From an uncultured Drancourtella sp. (GTDB lineage Bacteria; Bacillota; Clostridia; Lachnospirales; Lachnospiraceae), in NCBI GenBank assembly GCA_937880845.1, contig CALFLL010000034.1, positions 1 to 64,000 on the forward strand: a DNA stretch of 64,000 nt. Reading direction: 5' to 3'. The notes under the pieces were generated by a model. It ran no database searches. It had not been told where the DNA came from and worked only from the letters and a program-made list of their open reading frames with translations. Numbering within the stretch: position 1 is the first letter of the stretch; each line of letters begins with the position of its first letter. This document shows, piece by piece, positions 35,953-44,628 of the stretch. Made by a program: the position numbers and the translations under genes.

Positions 35953-36990
35953 ATGGCAGAAAAAGAAAAAATTCTAGAATTAAAAAATGTTGTGTACTCC
36001 TTCCATACATACGGTGGAGAAGTAAAGGCTGTCCGGGATGTCAGTTTTGAAGTACGCAAAGGAGAGGTTCTTGGGATCGTAGGAGAATCAGGATGTGGAA
36101 AAAGTGTAACGGCACAGTGCATCATGCGTCTGAATCCGGAACCGCCAGGATTCTTTGAAGGCGGAGAAATCTTATTTAACGGAAAAGACGTCTTAAAAAT
36201 GACAAAGAAAGAATTAAGGGAAATGCGTGGACGCGATATTGGATTCGTATTCCAGGATCCGATGACATCCTTAAACCCGACCATGAGAGTAGGGGCGCAA
36301 ATCGAAGAAGTTTTTCTTGGGCGTACCGATGTGACAAAAAAAGAAGTAAAGGAAAAAGCACTGGAGATCATGAAACTGGTTGGAATTTCCGATGTGGAAA
36401 AGCGTTACCGCCAGTATCCGCATGAACTGTCAGGTGGTATGAAACAGCGTGTTATGATCGCCATCGCTTTGGTAAGCCGTCCAAGTCTTATCATTTGTGA
36501 CGAACCAACCACTTCTCTGGATGTAACCATTGAAGCACAGATTCTGGATCTATTGCTGGATCTGAGGGATAAACTTGGAACATCCATCATCATGATCACC
36601 CATGATCTTGGAGTTATCGCACGTATGTGTGACCGTGTCATCGTCATGTATGGCGGAAAGGTGGTAGAAAAAGGAACTGCACAGGATATTTTCTACAATA
36701 CCGCACATCCGTATACAAAAGGATTGATGGGTTCCATTGCAAAACTGGACACAAAAAAAGGGGAAAAATTAAAACCGATCGAAGGAACACCTCCGGATTT
36801 GTTCTTCCCTCCAAAGGGATGTCCATTTGCTGCACGGTGTGAATATGCCATGGATGTATGCAGGGAAACTCCTCCGCTGCAGTATCAGATTTCAGATGAA
36901 CATATTACAAACTGCTGGTTACAGCATGAATACGCTCCGGATACAGAATTGAAAAAACAAGGAGCAGTAGCGAAAGGAGAGGTGGAATAA
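35953..36990 (+). CDS. oppD: Oligopeptide ABC transporter ATPase
   Basis: A 345-residue cytoplasmic ATPase. Walker A is GESGCGKS, the Q-loop is VFQDPMTSLNPTM, the signature is LSGGMKQR, Walker B is LIICDEPTTSLD and the switch His is in ITHDLGVI. The C-terminal oligopeptide-transporter extension contains the Cys-rich stretch PKGCPFAARCEYAMDVC, which in relatives binds an iron-sulfur cluster. It forms the heterodimeric motor with OppF, encoded two bases later. Confidence 0.95.
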   Translation: MAEKEKILELKNVVYSFHTYGGEVKAVRDVSFEVRKGEVLGIVGESGCGKSVTAQCIMRLNPEPPGFFEGGEILFNGKDVLKMTKKELREMRGRDIGFVFQDPMTSLNPTMRVGAQIEEVFLGRTDVTKKEVKEKALEIMKLVGISDVEKRYRQYPHELSGGMKQRVMIAIALVSRPSLIICDEPTTSLDVTIEAQILDLLLDLRDKLGTSIIMITHDLGVIARMCDRVIVMYGGKVVEKGTAQDIFYNTAHPYTKGLMGSIAKLDTKKGEKLKPIEGTPPDLFFPPKGCPFAARCEYAMDVCRETPPLQYQISDEHITNCWLQHEYAPDTELKKQGAVAKGEVE

Positions 36991-36992
36991 TT

Positions 36993-37964
36993 ATGGATAA
37001 CAAAGAAAAACAACCTCTCGTTCAGGTAAAAGACTTATGTAAATACTTTCACGTGGGAAAACATGCAGAATTAAAGGCGGTAGACCACGTTACGTTTGAT
37101 ATCCACAAAGGAGAAACCGTAGGACTGGTTGGAGAATCCGGATGTGGAAAATCCACGACCGGACGTTGTATGATTCGTTTGTATGAGCCTACAAGCGGTC
37201 AGGTGATTTATAACGGAAAAGACATCACAAAGCTGTCAAAAGCGGAACAAAAACAGTTCTGCCAACAGGTGCAAATGATCTTCCAGAACCCGTATGCCTC
37301 CCTAAACTCCCGTATGACAGTCAAAGAAATCGTAGGGGAAGGGTTACGGCAGCACGGAGCATCCCAAAAAGAAGCGGATGCAAGAGTCCAGGAACTTCTG
37401 GAAACCGTTGGTCTGAATAAAGACCATATGTCCCGTTTTCCACATGAATTCTCAGGAGGACAAAGACAACGTATCGGTATTGCCAGAGCCCTTTCCGTAA
37501 ATCCGGAATTTATTATCTGTGATGAACCGATTTCCGCATTGGATGTATCCGTACAGGCACAGGTCATCAATATGCTGAAAGATTTACAGAACAATCTGGG
37601 ACTTACCTATCTGTTTATCGCTCATGATTTAAGTGTTGTAAAATACATTTCAGACAGAGTGATCGTTATGTACCTTGGTACGATGGTGGAAGAAGCAGAA
37701 ACGGAAGAGCTTTACGGTAATCCGCAGCATCCATATACGAAAGCGCTGCTTTCTGCAATCCCGGAAGCAGATCCGGATAAGGCAAAAGCAAACAAGCGAA
37801 TTCCGATCAAGGGAGAAATCCCAAGTCCGATCAATCCGCCAAATGCCTGCCGTTTTGCAGAACGTTGTGCATATGCAACAGAACGCTGCTTCAAAGAGCA
37901 GCCTACCTTAAAAGAAGTATGTCCGGGACACAGGGTGGCATGTCATCTTGTGGATGGAAAATAA
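36993..37964 (+). CDS. oppF: Oligopeptide ABC transporter ATPase
   Basis: A 323-residue ATPase partner of OppD. Walker A is GESGCGKS, the Q-loop is IFQNPYASLNSRM, the signature is FSGGQRQR, Walker B is FIICDEPISALD and the switch His is in IAHDLSVV. The C-terminal extension has CRFAERCAYATERC, the same Cys pattern as OppD. It is the last gene of the peptidase-Opp operon and is followed by a bidirectional terminator. Confidence 0.95.
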   Translation: MDNKEKQPLVQVKDLCKYFHVGKHAELKAVDHVTFDIHKGETVGLVGESGCGKSTTGRCMIRLYEPTSGQVIYNGKDITKLSKAEQKQFCQQVQMIFQNPYASLNSRMTVKEIVGEGLRQHGASQKEADARVQELLETVGLNKDHMSRFPHEFSGGQRQRIGIARALSVNPEFIICDEPISALDVSVQAQVINMLKDLQNNLGLTYLFIAHDLSVVKYISDRVIVMYLGTMVEEAETEELYGNPQHPYTKALLSAIPEADPDKAKANKRIPIKGEIPSPINPPNACRFAERCAYATERCFKEQPTLKEVCPGHRVACHLVDGK

Positions 37965-37974
37965 AAGTTGAAAT

Positions 37975-38013
37975 AAAAAGGAAGCACCTTCAAAGAAAAG
38001 GGCTTCCTTTTTG
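37975..38013. terminator. Bidirectional terminator between oppF and gdpD
   Basis: AAAAAGGAAGC pairs with GCTTCCTTTTT around a 16-base loop. Poly-A and poly-T flanks serve both convergent genes. Confidence 0.85.
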
Positions 38014-38026
38014 AATATGATATGAT

Positions 38027-38851
38027 TTAAGATTCTTCCGGTATAAACCCTTCGAAAATAAAATAGTCAAAATAATGTTCGCTGGCATACACTTCTTTCT
38101 GAGAACGAAGTGTCCAGCCAAAGCACGGAGTTCCGTAAAGGACACGGCAGATGTTCATGGATACGGCGGTCTTTGCATGGTAATCATAAGCGATAAAGTC
38201 AGGCTTTGTAAGGAAATTCAGCAGAAGATGGCGTGGAAAATAATAAACGGGATGAAATTTTCCGTCATCTCTGTGGAAATTCATTCCAAGCTGCCCGCGG
38301 CAGATATGAGGCCGATATTTCCGGTACCACAAAAGAGCAAGGGGATGAAAGGATTCGATGCAATAAACCCCTGTATAATGATCCAGTATTTCGGCAGCTT
38401 TTTTACAGATTTTACTGCCGATTTCTTTATATTTTATCTCGATGATCAGCGGAACCTGTCCGTTGACCATATCAAGCACGTCCGTAAGAAGCGGAATCTT
38501 TTCGGTTGTTCCAAGGATGGAAAATTCCTGCAACTCTTTATAGGTACATTCATCAACACTACGGTTTACTCCGCAGATACGTTTCAGATCATAATCATGA
38601 GTCACCACCACCTGTCCGTCTTTTGTAAGTTGGATGTCCAGTTCGATCCCAAATCCATGCTCACAGGCTGCCCGAAAGGCTGCCATGGAGTTTTCCGGAA
38701 TTCCCCTTTTTAAATCGTGAAGTCCCCGATGGGCATAGAATTTCCCAGGCATACGCTTTGCACGGCATACAAGCCGCGGGGTGATGGAAAACAGGTACAT
38801 CAATCCGAGAGAACCTGCGGTTTTTAATAATGTATTGTCACAGTCTGACAT
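38027..38851 (-). CDS. Glycerophosphodiester phosphodiesterase
   Basis: A 274-residue GDPD-family enzyme that hydrolyses glycerophosphodiesters to glycerol 3-phosphate and an alcohol. After a hydrophobic N-terminal segment (residues about 8-22) comes the catalytic motif AHRGLHD. PENSMAAF, ELDIQLTKDGQVVVTHD (metal-binding Glu, Asp and catalytic His) and IEIKYKE complete the TIM-barrel site. The hydrophobic N-terminus may anchor it to the membrane, since no cleavage site is evident. The start is supported by AGGAGGG. It lies alone on the reverse strand between two forward operons. Confidence 0.9.
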   Translation of the reverse strand: MSDCDNTLLKTAGSLGLMYLFSITPRLVCRAKRMPGKFYAHRGLHDLKRGIPENSMAAFRAACEHGFGIELDIQLTKDGQVVVTHDYDLKRICGVNRSVDECTYKELQEFSILGTTEKIPLLTDVLDMVNGQVPLIIEIKYKEIGSKICKKAAEILDHYTGVYCIESFHPLALLWYRKYRPHICRGQLGMNFHRDDGKFHPVYYFPRHLLLNFLTKPDFIAYDYHAKTAVSMNICRVLYGTPCFGWTLRSQKEVYASEHYFDYFIFEGFIPEES

Positions 38852-38940
38852 ATGAACCCTCCTCGTCTTTCTGAAATTTTTCTACTATTATCATATCATA
38901 AAAGAGCATGTCAGGAGCAGAAATGTTTATAGATTTTTCA

Positions 38941-38970
38941 TTGGAGTTTCCATAGTGGCTTTGTTATACT
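38941..38970 (+). promoter_or_regulatory. Promoter of the small alarmone synthetase gene
   Basis: TTGGAG (38941-38946) and TATACT (38965-38970) are 18 bases apart, about 60 bases upstream of the start codon at 39030. Confidence 0.5.
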
Positions 38971-39029
38971 ATAGTGTGAAAGAAATTTTGACTACATAGT
39001 ATTTCATTAAGATATAAGAGGTGTAAAAG

Positions 39030-39704
39030 ATGAACGAAAACCAAAACGGAACTTATAAATGCGACCCCAATAACTGCAGCATGTTAAACAGCGTGGAATT
39101 TACGGTATTGATGAACAAATATAAGTGCGCGATCATGGAGGTGGAAACGAAACTGAATGTATTAAATTCAGAATTTTCCTTAAACTATGACCGTAATCCG
39201 TTTGAATCTATCGAAACACGGTTAAAATCTCCGGCAAGTATTCTGGAGAAACTAAACCGAAGAGGGTTTGAAATCAGTCTGGAAAGTATCGAAGAAAATC
39301 TGTTTGATGTGGCGGGTATTCGTGTCATTTGTGCTTTTCAGGAGGATATTTACAAATTGGCCGAACTTCTTACAGGACAGGATGATATCAGACTTATCAG
39401 AACAAAGGATTATATCAAGCATCCAAAGGAAAACGGATACCGAAGTCTTCATCTGATTATCGAAGTTCCGGTATTCCTTGCAGACGGAAAGAAATATATG
39501 AAGGTAGAAGTACAGTTTCGGACCATTGCCATGGATTTCTGGGCGAGCGTGGATCATAGATTACGTTACAAAAAGATTATTGAAAATGAAGAGGAGATTC
39601 TTGCCAAATTAAAACGGTGTGCCAATGTCATTTCCAGCCTGGATGAAGAGATGCAGGATATCCGAAACATGATTGAAAAAAGCAATGGAAAGTATACGAC
39701 ATAG
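39030..39704 (+). CDS. Small alarmone synthetase ((p)ppGpp synthetase, RelP/RelQ type)
   Basis: A 224-residue stand-alone synthetase that transfers pyrophosphate from ATP to GDP or GTP to make (p)ppGpp. It has the RelA/SpoT synthetase motifs RLKSPASILEKL, DVAGIRVIC, KDYIKHPKENGYRSLHL and VEVQFRTIAMDFWASVDH, with a C-terminal helix. There is no hydrolase domain and no ACT or TGS regulatory domain, so it is a small alarmone synthetase. It should be regulated transcriptionally or by oligomerisation. It has its own promoter and is 60 bases ahead of the M16C protease gene. Confidence 0.92.
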   Translation: MNENQNGTYKCDPNNCSMLNSVEFTVLMNKYKCAIMEVETKLNVLNSEFSLNYDRNPFESIETRLKSPASILEKLNRRGFEISLESIEENLFDVAGIRVICAFQEDIYKLAELLTGQDDIRLIRTKDYIKHPKENGYRSLHLIIEVPVFLADGKKYMKVEVQFRTIAMDFWASVDHRLRYKKIIENEEEILAKLKRCANVISSLDEEMQDIRNMIEKSNGKYTT

Positions 39705-39763
39705 GAAAAAAATGGTATACTGTTAAAAGACAGAAAATAGTTTGAGAAGTGGAGAGTGTGATT

Positions 39764-42688
39764 ATGGATATAAACAGGATTCAGACCTATGAGCTTGTAG
39801 AAAAGAAGACATTGGAAGGAATCAAATCAGAAGGATATCTTCTGCGCCACAAAAAGAGCGGTGCCAGGGTTGTTCTTATTGAAAATGATGATGAAAACAA
39901 AGTGTTTGCCATCGGATTTCGGACACCGCCGGAGGACAGCACGGGACTTCCGCATATATTGGAACATTCGGTTTTATGCGGCTCCAGAAATTTTCCGGCA
40001 AAAGATCCTTTTGTAGAGCTTGTAAAGGGTTCTTTAAATACGTTTTTAAATGCCATGACCTATCCGGATAAGACAGTATATCCGATTGCAAGCTGTAATG
40101 ACAAAGATTTCCAGAATCTGATGCACGTTTACATGGATGCCGTATTATATCCGAATATTTACAGGGATGACAAGACGTTCCGTCAGGAGGGATGGAGTTA
40201 CGAGCTGGATGATAAAGACGGCGAATTAAAATATAACGGGGTTGTGTATAATGAGATGAAAGGGGCATTTTCTTCTCCGGAAGGAGTATTGGATCGGATG
40301 ATCCTGAATTCTCTGTTCCCGGATACATCCTATTCCAACGAATCAGGCGGAGACCCGGAGGAAATCCCGTCTTTAACCTATGAACAGTTCCTTGCTTTCC
40401 ATAAGAAATATTATCATCCGTCCAACAGTTATATCTACCTGTACGGAAATATGAATATGGAAGAAAAACTGAACTGGCTGGATGAGATGTACCTGAAAGA
40501 TTTTGACAAGATGGAAATTGATTCAAAGATCCGTTTCCAGAAGCCGTTTGACAAGCCGGTAGAGTGGAAGAGGGAATACTCTATTTCCAATGCAGAATCT
40601 GAAGAAGCCAATACCTATCTTTCATACAATAAGGTCATTGGAACAAGTCTGGACAGAGAACTGTATCTGGCATTTTCTATTTTGGATTATGCTCTTTTGT
40701 CTGCTCCGGGAGCACCCCTTAAGAAAGAACTTATGGATGCAGGAATCGGAAGGGATATCATGGGATCTTTGGATAATGGAATTTACCAGCCAATCTTTTC
40801 CGTTGTTGCGAAAAATGCAGAAGAAACACAAAAAGAGCAGTTTGTAAAAGTCATTGAAGATACGTTGAAGGATATCGCGGAAAAGGGAATAGATTCAAAA
40901 GCACTGACTGCAGGGATCAATTATCATGAATTCCGTTACAGAGAAGCAGATTTCGGAAACTATCCGAAGGGACTGATGTATGGACTTCAGATGTTTGATA
41001 GCTGGCTGTACGATGATACGAAACCGTTTATCCATATCGATGCACTGGATACCTTTACATTTTTAAAACAGCAGATCGGTACCGGATACTATGAAGGGCT
41101 GATCCGGAAATATCTGCTTGATAATACCCACGGCTCTGTTGTCATGATCTGTCCGAAGAAAGGACTGACAGCAAAAAAGGACAAGGAGCTTTCTGAAAAG
41201 CTTCAGGATTACAAAAACAGTCTGTCAGAAGAACAGGTAGAAAAGCTGATCAAAAATACAAAAGAATTAAGAGAATATCAGGAAGAACCGACGCCGGAAG
41301 ACGTATTGGAAAAGATACCGGTATTAAAGGTAAGCGATATTTCAGAAGAGATTGCTCCGGTTTATAATGAAGAGTTAAAGGCAGGAAAGGTTCCGTTTAT
41401 TTACCATGAGATTGAAACAAACGGAATCGGATACCTGGACGTTCTCTTTGACCTCAGAACATTGACAGAAGAAGAAATCCCTTATGCAGGACTTCTTCAG
41501 GCTGTTCTTGGAATCATTGATACAAAGCATTACGGATACGGAGAATTGTTCAATGAAATCAATATGAAAACAGGAGGAATCGAAACCTCGCTTGAAATGT
41601 ATGCCGATGTGACAAAGGTAAAAGAAAAAGAATTCCGTCCTACTTTTGAGATTAAAACAAAGGCATTATATGATCAGATTCCGTTTGCATGTTCCATGAT
41701 GAAAGAGATTCTTATGGAATCTGTCCTTACAGATGAAAAGCGTCTGAAAGAGATTATAGATATGTTAAAATCAAGATTCCAAATGAAGTTTTTATCTTCC
41801 GGGCACAGCAGTGCGGTACTTCGTGCCATGACATACAGTTCTCCGCTTGCAAGATTTAAGGATATGACCAACGGAATCGAATATTATGGCATGATCAGCC
41901 ATATTGCAGATCACTTCGAAGAAGAAAAAGTACATCTGACAGAAATGCTCCAAACTCTGACAAAGAAGATTTTCAGAGAAGAAAATATGATGGTCAGCTA
42001 CACGGCATCAAGGGACAGTCTTGCAGATGTCACAAAAGAAGTGGAGCAGTTTTCGAAAGAATTGTTCCGGGAACCGGTGGAAAAAGGAAGCTTCCGTCTG
42101 ACATGTGAAAAGAAGAACGAAGGATTTATGACCGCTTCCAAGGTACAGTATGCCGCCATGGCAGGAAACTTTATGGATGCAGGATGCGAATATCACGGAG
42201 CACTTCAGATTCTGAAAGTCATTATGGGATATGAATATCTGTGGCAAAATATCCGTGTTAAAGGTGGCGCATATGGATGTATGAGCAGTTTTAACCGTAT
42301 CGGTGAGGGATATTTTGTTTCTTACAGAGATCCACATTTGAAAAATACATTGGATATTTATAAAGGAGTGCCGGATTATCTGAGAAACTTTACGGTCAGC
42401 GACAGAGATATGACAAAATTCATCATCGGTACCATCAGCAACATGGATCAGCCGATGACTCCGGCAACAAAAGGAGACCGTTCTATGAATCTGTATATGA
42501 ACCATGTGACAGAAGAGATGATAAAGAAAGAAAGATACCAGGTGCTCCATGCGACACAGCAGGACATCAGAAATCTGGCAGATATTGTAGAAGCAGTCAT
42601 CGGACAAAAACAGATTTGTGTCATTGGAAATGAAGAAAAAATAGAACAGGAAAAAGAGGTCTTTATGGAAGTAAAGGCTTTGATGTAG
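39764..42688 (+). CDS. M16C family zinc metalloprotease (presequence-protease-like)
   Basis: A 974-residue clamshell peptidase of the insulinase superfamily, subfamily M16C. The inverted zinc motif HILEH is at residues 64-68. The distal Glu ligand is in VVYNEMKGAFSSPE, and the later half shows the inactive partner domain with GGAYGCMSSF and YRDPH. These enzymes trap and degrade unfolded peptides of limited length inside a chamber. No signal peptide is visible, so it should be cytoplasmic. I start at ATG 39764 with GGAGAG 7 bases upstream; the GTG at 39749 overlaps that site. era follows 32 bases later. Confidence 0.92.
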   Translation: MDINRIQTYELVEKKTLEGIKSEGYLLRHKKSGARVVLIENDDENKVFAIGFRTPPEDSTGLPHILEHSVLCGSRNFPAKDPFVELVKGSLNTFLNAMTYPDKTVYPIASCNDKDFQNLMHVYMDAVLYPNIYRDDKTFRQEGWSYELDDKDGELKYNGVVYNEMKGAFSSPEGVLDRMILNSLFPDTSYSNESGGDPEEIPSLTYEQFLAFHKKYYHPSNSYIYLYGNMNMEEKLNWLDEMYLKDFDKMEIDSKIRFQKPFDKPVEWKREYSISNAESEEANTYLSYNKVIGTSLDRELYLAFSILDYALLSAPGAPLKKELMDAGIGRDIMGSLDNGIYQPIFSVVAKNAEETQKEQFVKVIEDTLKDIAEKGIDSKALTAGINYHEFRYREADFGNYPKGLMYGLQMFDSWLYDDTKPFIHIDALDTFTFLKQQIGTGYYEGLIRKYLLDNTHGSVVMICPKKGLTAKKDKELSEKLQDYKNSLSEEQVEKLIKNTKELREYQEEPTPEDVLEKIPVLKVSDISEEIAPVYNEELKAGKVPFIYHEIETNGIGYLDVLFDLRTLTEEEIPYAGLLQAVLGIIDTKHYGYGELFNEINMKTGGIETSLEMYADVTKVKEKEFRPTFEIKTKALYDQIPFACSMMKEILMESVLTDEKRLKEIIDMLKSRFQMKFLSSGHSSAVLRAMTYSSPLARFKDMTNGIEYYGMISHIADHFEEEKVHLTEMLQTLTKKIFREENMMVSYTASRDSLADVTKEVEQFSKELFREPVEKGSFRLTCEKKNEGFMTASKVQYAAMAGNFMDAGCEYHGALQILKVIMGYEYLWQNIRVKGGAYGCMSSFNRIGEGYFVSYRDPHLKNTLDIYKGVPDYLRNFTVSDRDMTKFIIGTISNMDQPMTPATKGDRSMNLYMNHVTEEMIKKERYQVLHATQQDIRNLADIVEAVIGQKQICVIGNEEKIEQEKEVFMEVKALM

Positions 42689-42720
42689 AGATAAGTACAA
42701 AGGAAAAGGGGAAGAAGGAT

Positions 42721-43635
42721 TTGACAGAAAACAAACAGTATAAATCAGGATTCGTAACATTGATCGGAAGACCGAATGTGGGGAAATCTACATTGATGAA
42801 CAAGCTGATAGGCCAGAAAATCGCCATCACGTCTAATAAGCCACAGACGACAAGAAACCGGATCCAGACCGTGCTGACAACGGAAGAGGGACAGATTGTA
42901 TTTGTGGACACACCGGGGATTCACAAGGCCAAAAATAAGCTTGGAAACTATATGGTGAACGTGGCGGAACGTACGCTTAATGAAGTGGATGTAGTGCTCT
43001 GGCTTGTGGAGCCGGATACCTTTATCGGAGCGGGAGAGCAGCATATCGCAGAACAGCTGAAAAAGGTGCATACTCCGGTTATCCTTGTGATCAATAAGGT
43101 GGATACGGTGAAAAAGGAAGAAATCCTTCCATGTATTGCAAAATATAAAGAAGTATACGATTTTGCGGAGATTGTTCCGGTATGTGCAAGAAGCGGGGAA
43201 AATACGGACGAACTGATCAAGGTAATCTTACAGTACCTGCCGTACGGACCGCAGTTTTATGATGAAGATACGGTAACAGACCAGCCGGAACGTCAGATCG
43301 TGGCAGAACTGATCCGGGAAAAGGCACTGCACAGCCTGCAGGAAGAAATCCCTCACGGGATTGCGGTTGTCATCGATCAGATGAAATTCAGAAAGAGCCG
43401 GAAGGGAACCATTGCGGATATCGATGCAACGATCATCTGTGAACGGGATTCCCACAAAGGGATCATCATCGGAAAACAGGGAAGTATGCTTAAAAAGATC
43501 GGAAGCACTGCAAGATTCGAGATTGAGCGGATGCTGGACTGCAAGGTCAATCTGAAACTCTGGGTCAAAGTCAAAAAAGACTGGCGTGACAGTGAATTCC
43601 TGATGAAAAATTTTGGGTATCGGGAAGAAGAATAA
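42721..43635 (+). CDS. era: GTPase Era
   Basis: A 304-residue GTPase needed for 16S rRNA maturation and 30S assembly. GTPase motifs are GRPNVGKSTLMN (G1), PQTTRNRI (G2), VDTPGIHK (G3) and NKVDT (G4). The C-terminal KH domain carries GIIIGKQGSMLKKIG. The start is TTG at 42721 behind GGGGAAG; no ATG is available nearby, and the N-terminus TENKQYKSGFVTLIG fits the family. It is followed by a small YqzL-like gene and recO, as in many Firmicutes. Confidence 0.96.
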   Translation: MTENKQYKSGFVTLIGRPNVGKSTLMNKLIGQKIAITSNKPQTTRNRIQTVLTTEEGQIVFVDTPGIHKAKNKLGNYMVNVAERTLNEVDVVLWLVEPDTFIGAGEQHIAEQLKKVHTPVILVINKVDTVKKEEILPCIAKYKEVYDFAEIVPVCARSGENTDELIKVILQYLPYGPQFYDEDTVTDQPERQIVAELIREKALHSLQEEIPHGIAVVIDQMKFRKSRKGTIADIDATIICERDSHKGIIIGKQGSMLKKIGSTARFEIERMLDCKVNLKLWVKVKKDWRDSEFLMKNFGYREEE

Positions 43636-43689
43636 GGAATTTAAAATCGGAGAACCTAACAGTATCTATACAGATGAAGAGGTGATTCG

Positions 43690-43854
43690 ATGGAGAAGAA
43701 AGAAGAATATTGGAGGCGGTTTCAACAAACCGGAAAAATAGAAGATTATTTGACATACAAAGGCATAACAGACCGGAAGGATGAAAAAGGTGAGTCAGAA
43801 TATCACTGTGACGGGCATGATCCTGTCGGCGGTACCCATGGGGGAATACGATAA
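43690..43854 (+). CDS. Small YqzL-like protein between era and recO
   Basis: A 54-residue open frame with an AGAGGTG site 6 bases before its ATG. The N-terminal half, EYWRRFQQTGKIEDYLTYK, resembles the short YqzL-type proteins encoded between era and recO in Firmicutes. The second half (DEKGESEYHCDGHDPVGG) lies over the recO start in another frame. The overlap is about 65 bases, so the two are probably translationally coupled. The function of YqzL is not known. The family link is by position and short similarity only. Confidence 0.6.
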   Translation: MEKKEEYWRRFQQTGKIEDYLTYKGITDRKDEKGESEYHCDGHDPVGGTHGGIR

Positions 43855-44536
43855 GAGGATCGTGCTGCTCACAAAAGAAAGAGGGAAAATTTCTGCATTT
43901 GCAAAAGGTGCAAGAAGACCAAACAGTATGTTGGTCGGGACGACGAATCCGTTTGTTTTTGGGCGTTTTACCTTGTATGAAGGAAGAAGCTCCTACACGG
44001 TGCAGCAGACAGAGATCAGCAACTATTTCGGAGAACTGATGACGGATATGGAAGGGGCATATTACGGATTTTACTTTCTGGAGTTTGCACAGTATTGTAC
44101 CAGAGAAAATAATGACGAAACGGAAATATTAAAACTTCTTTACCAGACCATGCGCATTGTGGTAAAAAGAAGTATTCCCCTTCCGCTCATCCGCTACATA
44201 TTTGAGATTAAGATGATCTGTCTGGACGGAGAGGCACCCCGGGTATTTGAATGTGTAGCTTGTCAGAAGAAAGAAGAACCGTTTTGGTTCAGTGCCTCAA
44301 AAGGAGGAATCCTTTGTAGAAACTGCAAGGGGGATGCCATGGATGCAATCCCTCTTACACGATCAGCAGTCTATGCCCTTCAGTTTATCGTGGCAACACC
44401 GGTAGAAAAGCTTTACACCTTTACCGTCAGCCGGGAAGTACTGGAACAGCTGAAAAAGGCAGCTGCACGATATGTAGATGTCTATGTAGGGCATACCTTT
44501 AGATCACTGGAAATGCTGGAAATGATGCAGAAATAG
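43790..44536 (+). CDS. recO: DNA repair protein RecO
   Basis: A recombination mediator of about 248 residues that acts with RecR to load RecA and anneal DNA. The N-terminal OB fold contains VTGMILSAVPMGEYDKRIVLLTKERGK. The C-terminal helical part carries a zinc finger with CVAC and CRNC. Two starts are possible. GTG at 43790 has GAAGGA 8 bases upstream and gives the usual short N-terminus. ATG at 43781 directly abuts the GGAAGG and would add three residues. It overlaps the small YqzL-like gene. Confidence 0.93.
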   Translation: MSQNITVTGMILSAVPMGEYDKRIVLLTKERGKISAFAKGARRPNSMLVGTTNPFVFGRFTLYEGRSSYTVQQTEISNYFGELMTDMEGAYYGFYFLEFAQYCTRENNDETEILKLLYQTMRIVVKRSIPLPLIRYIFEIKMICLDGEAPRVFECVACQKKEEPFWFSASKGGILCRNCKGDAMDAIPLTRSAVYALQFIVATPVEKLYTFTVSREVLEQLKKAAARYVDVYVGHTFRSLEMLEMMQK

Positions 44537-44564
44537 AGAAGAACGCCTCAAAGGGCGTAAAAAC

Positions 44565-44593
44565 TTGCAAAAATGCAGGAATTACCGTATAAT
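44565..44593 (+). promoter_or_regulatory. Promoter of glyS
   Basis: TTGCAA (44565-44570) and a perfect TATAAT (44588-44593) are 17 bases apart. The short leader of about 28 bases leaves no room for a T-box. A weak 5-bp stem (ACGCC/GGCGT, 44543-44558) after recO precedes it. Confidence 0.65.
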
Positions 44594-44628
44594 GGTAACA
44601 ATTTAAAAGAATGCGAGGTTGAGGAACG

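Noticed and set aside
42008..42760. 250-codon open frame on the reverse strand
   Set aside because: Covers the end of the M16C protease and the start of era antisense; no signals and shadow-like composition.
44537..44628. Possible T-box leader for glyS
   Set aside because: The gap is only 92 bases, and a promoter with TATAAT sits at 44588-44593, leaving no room for a T-box or its terminator.
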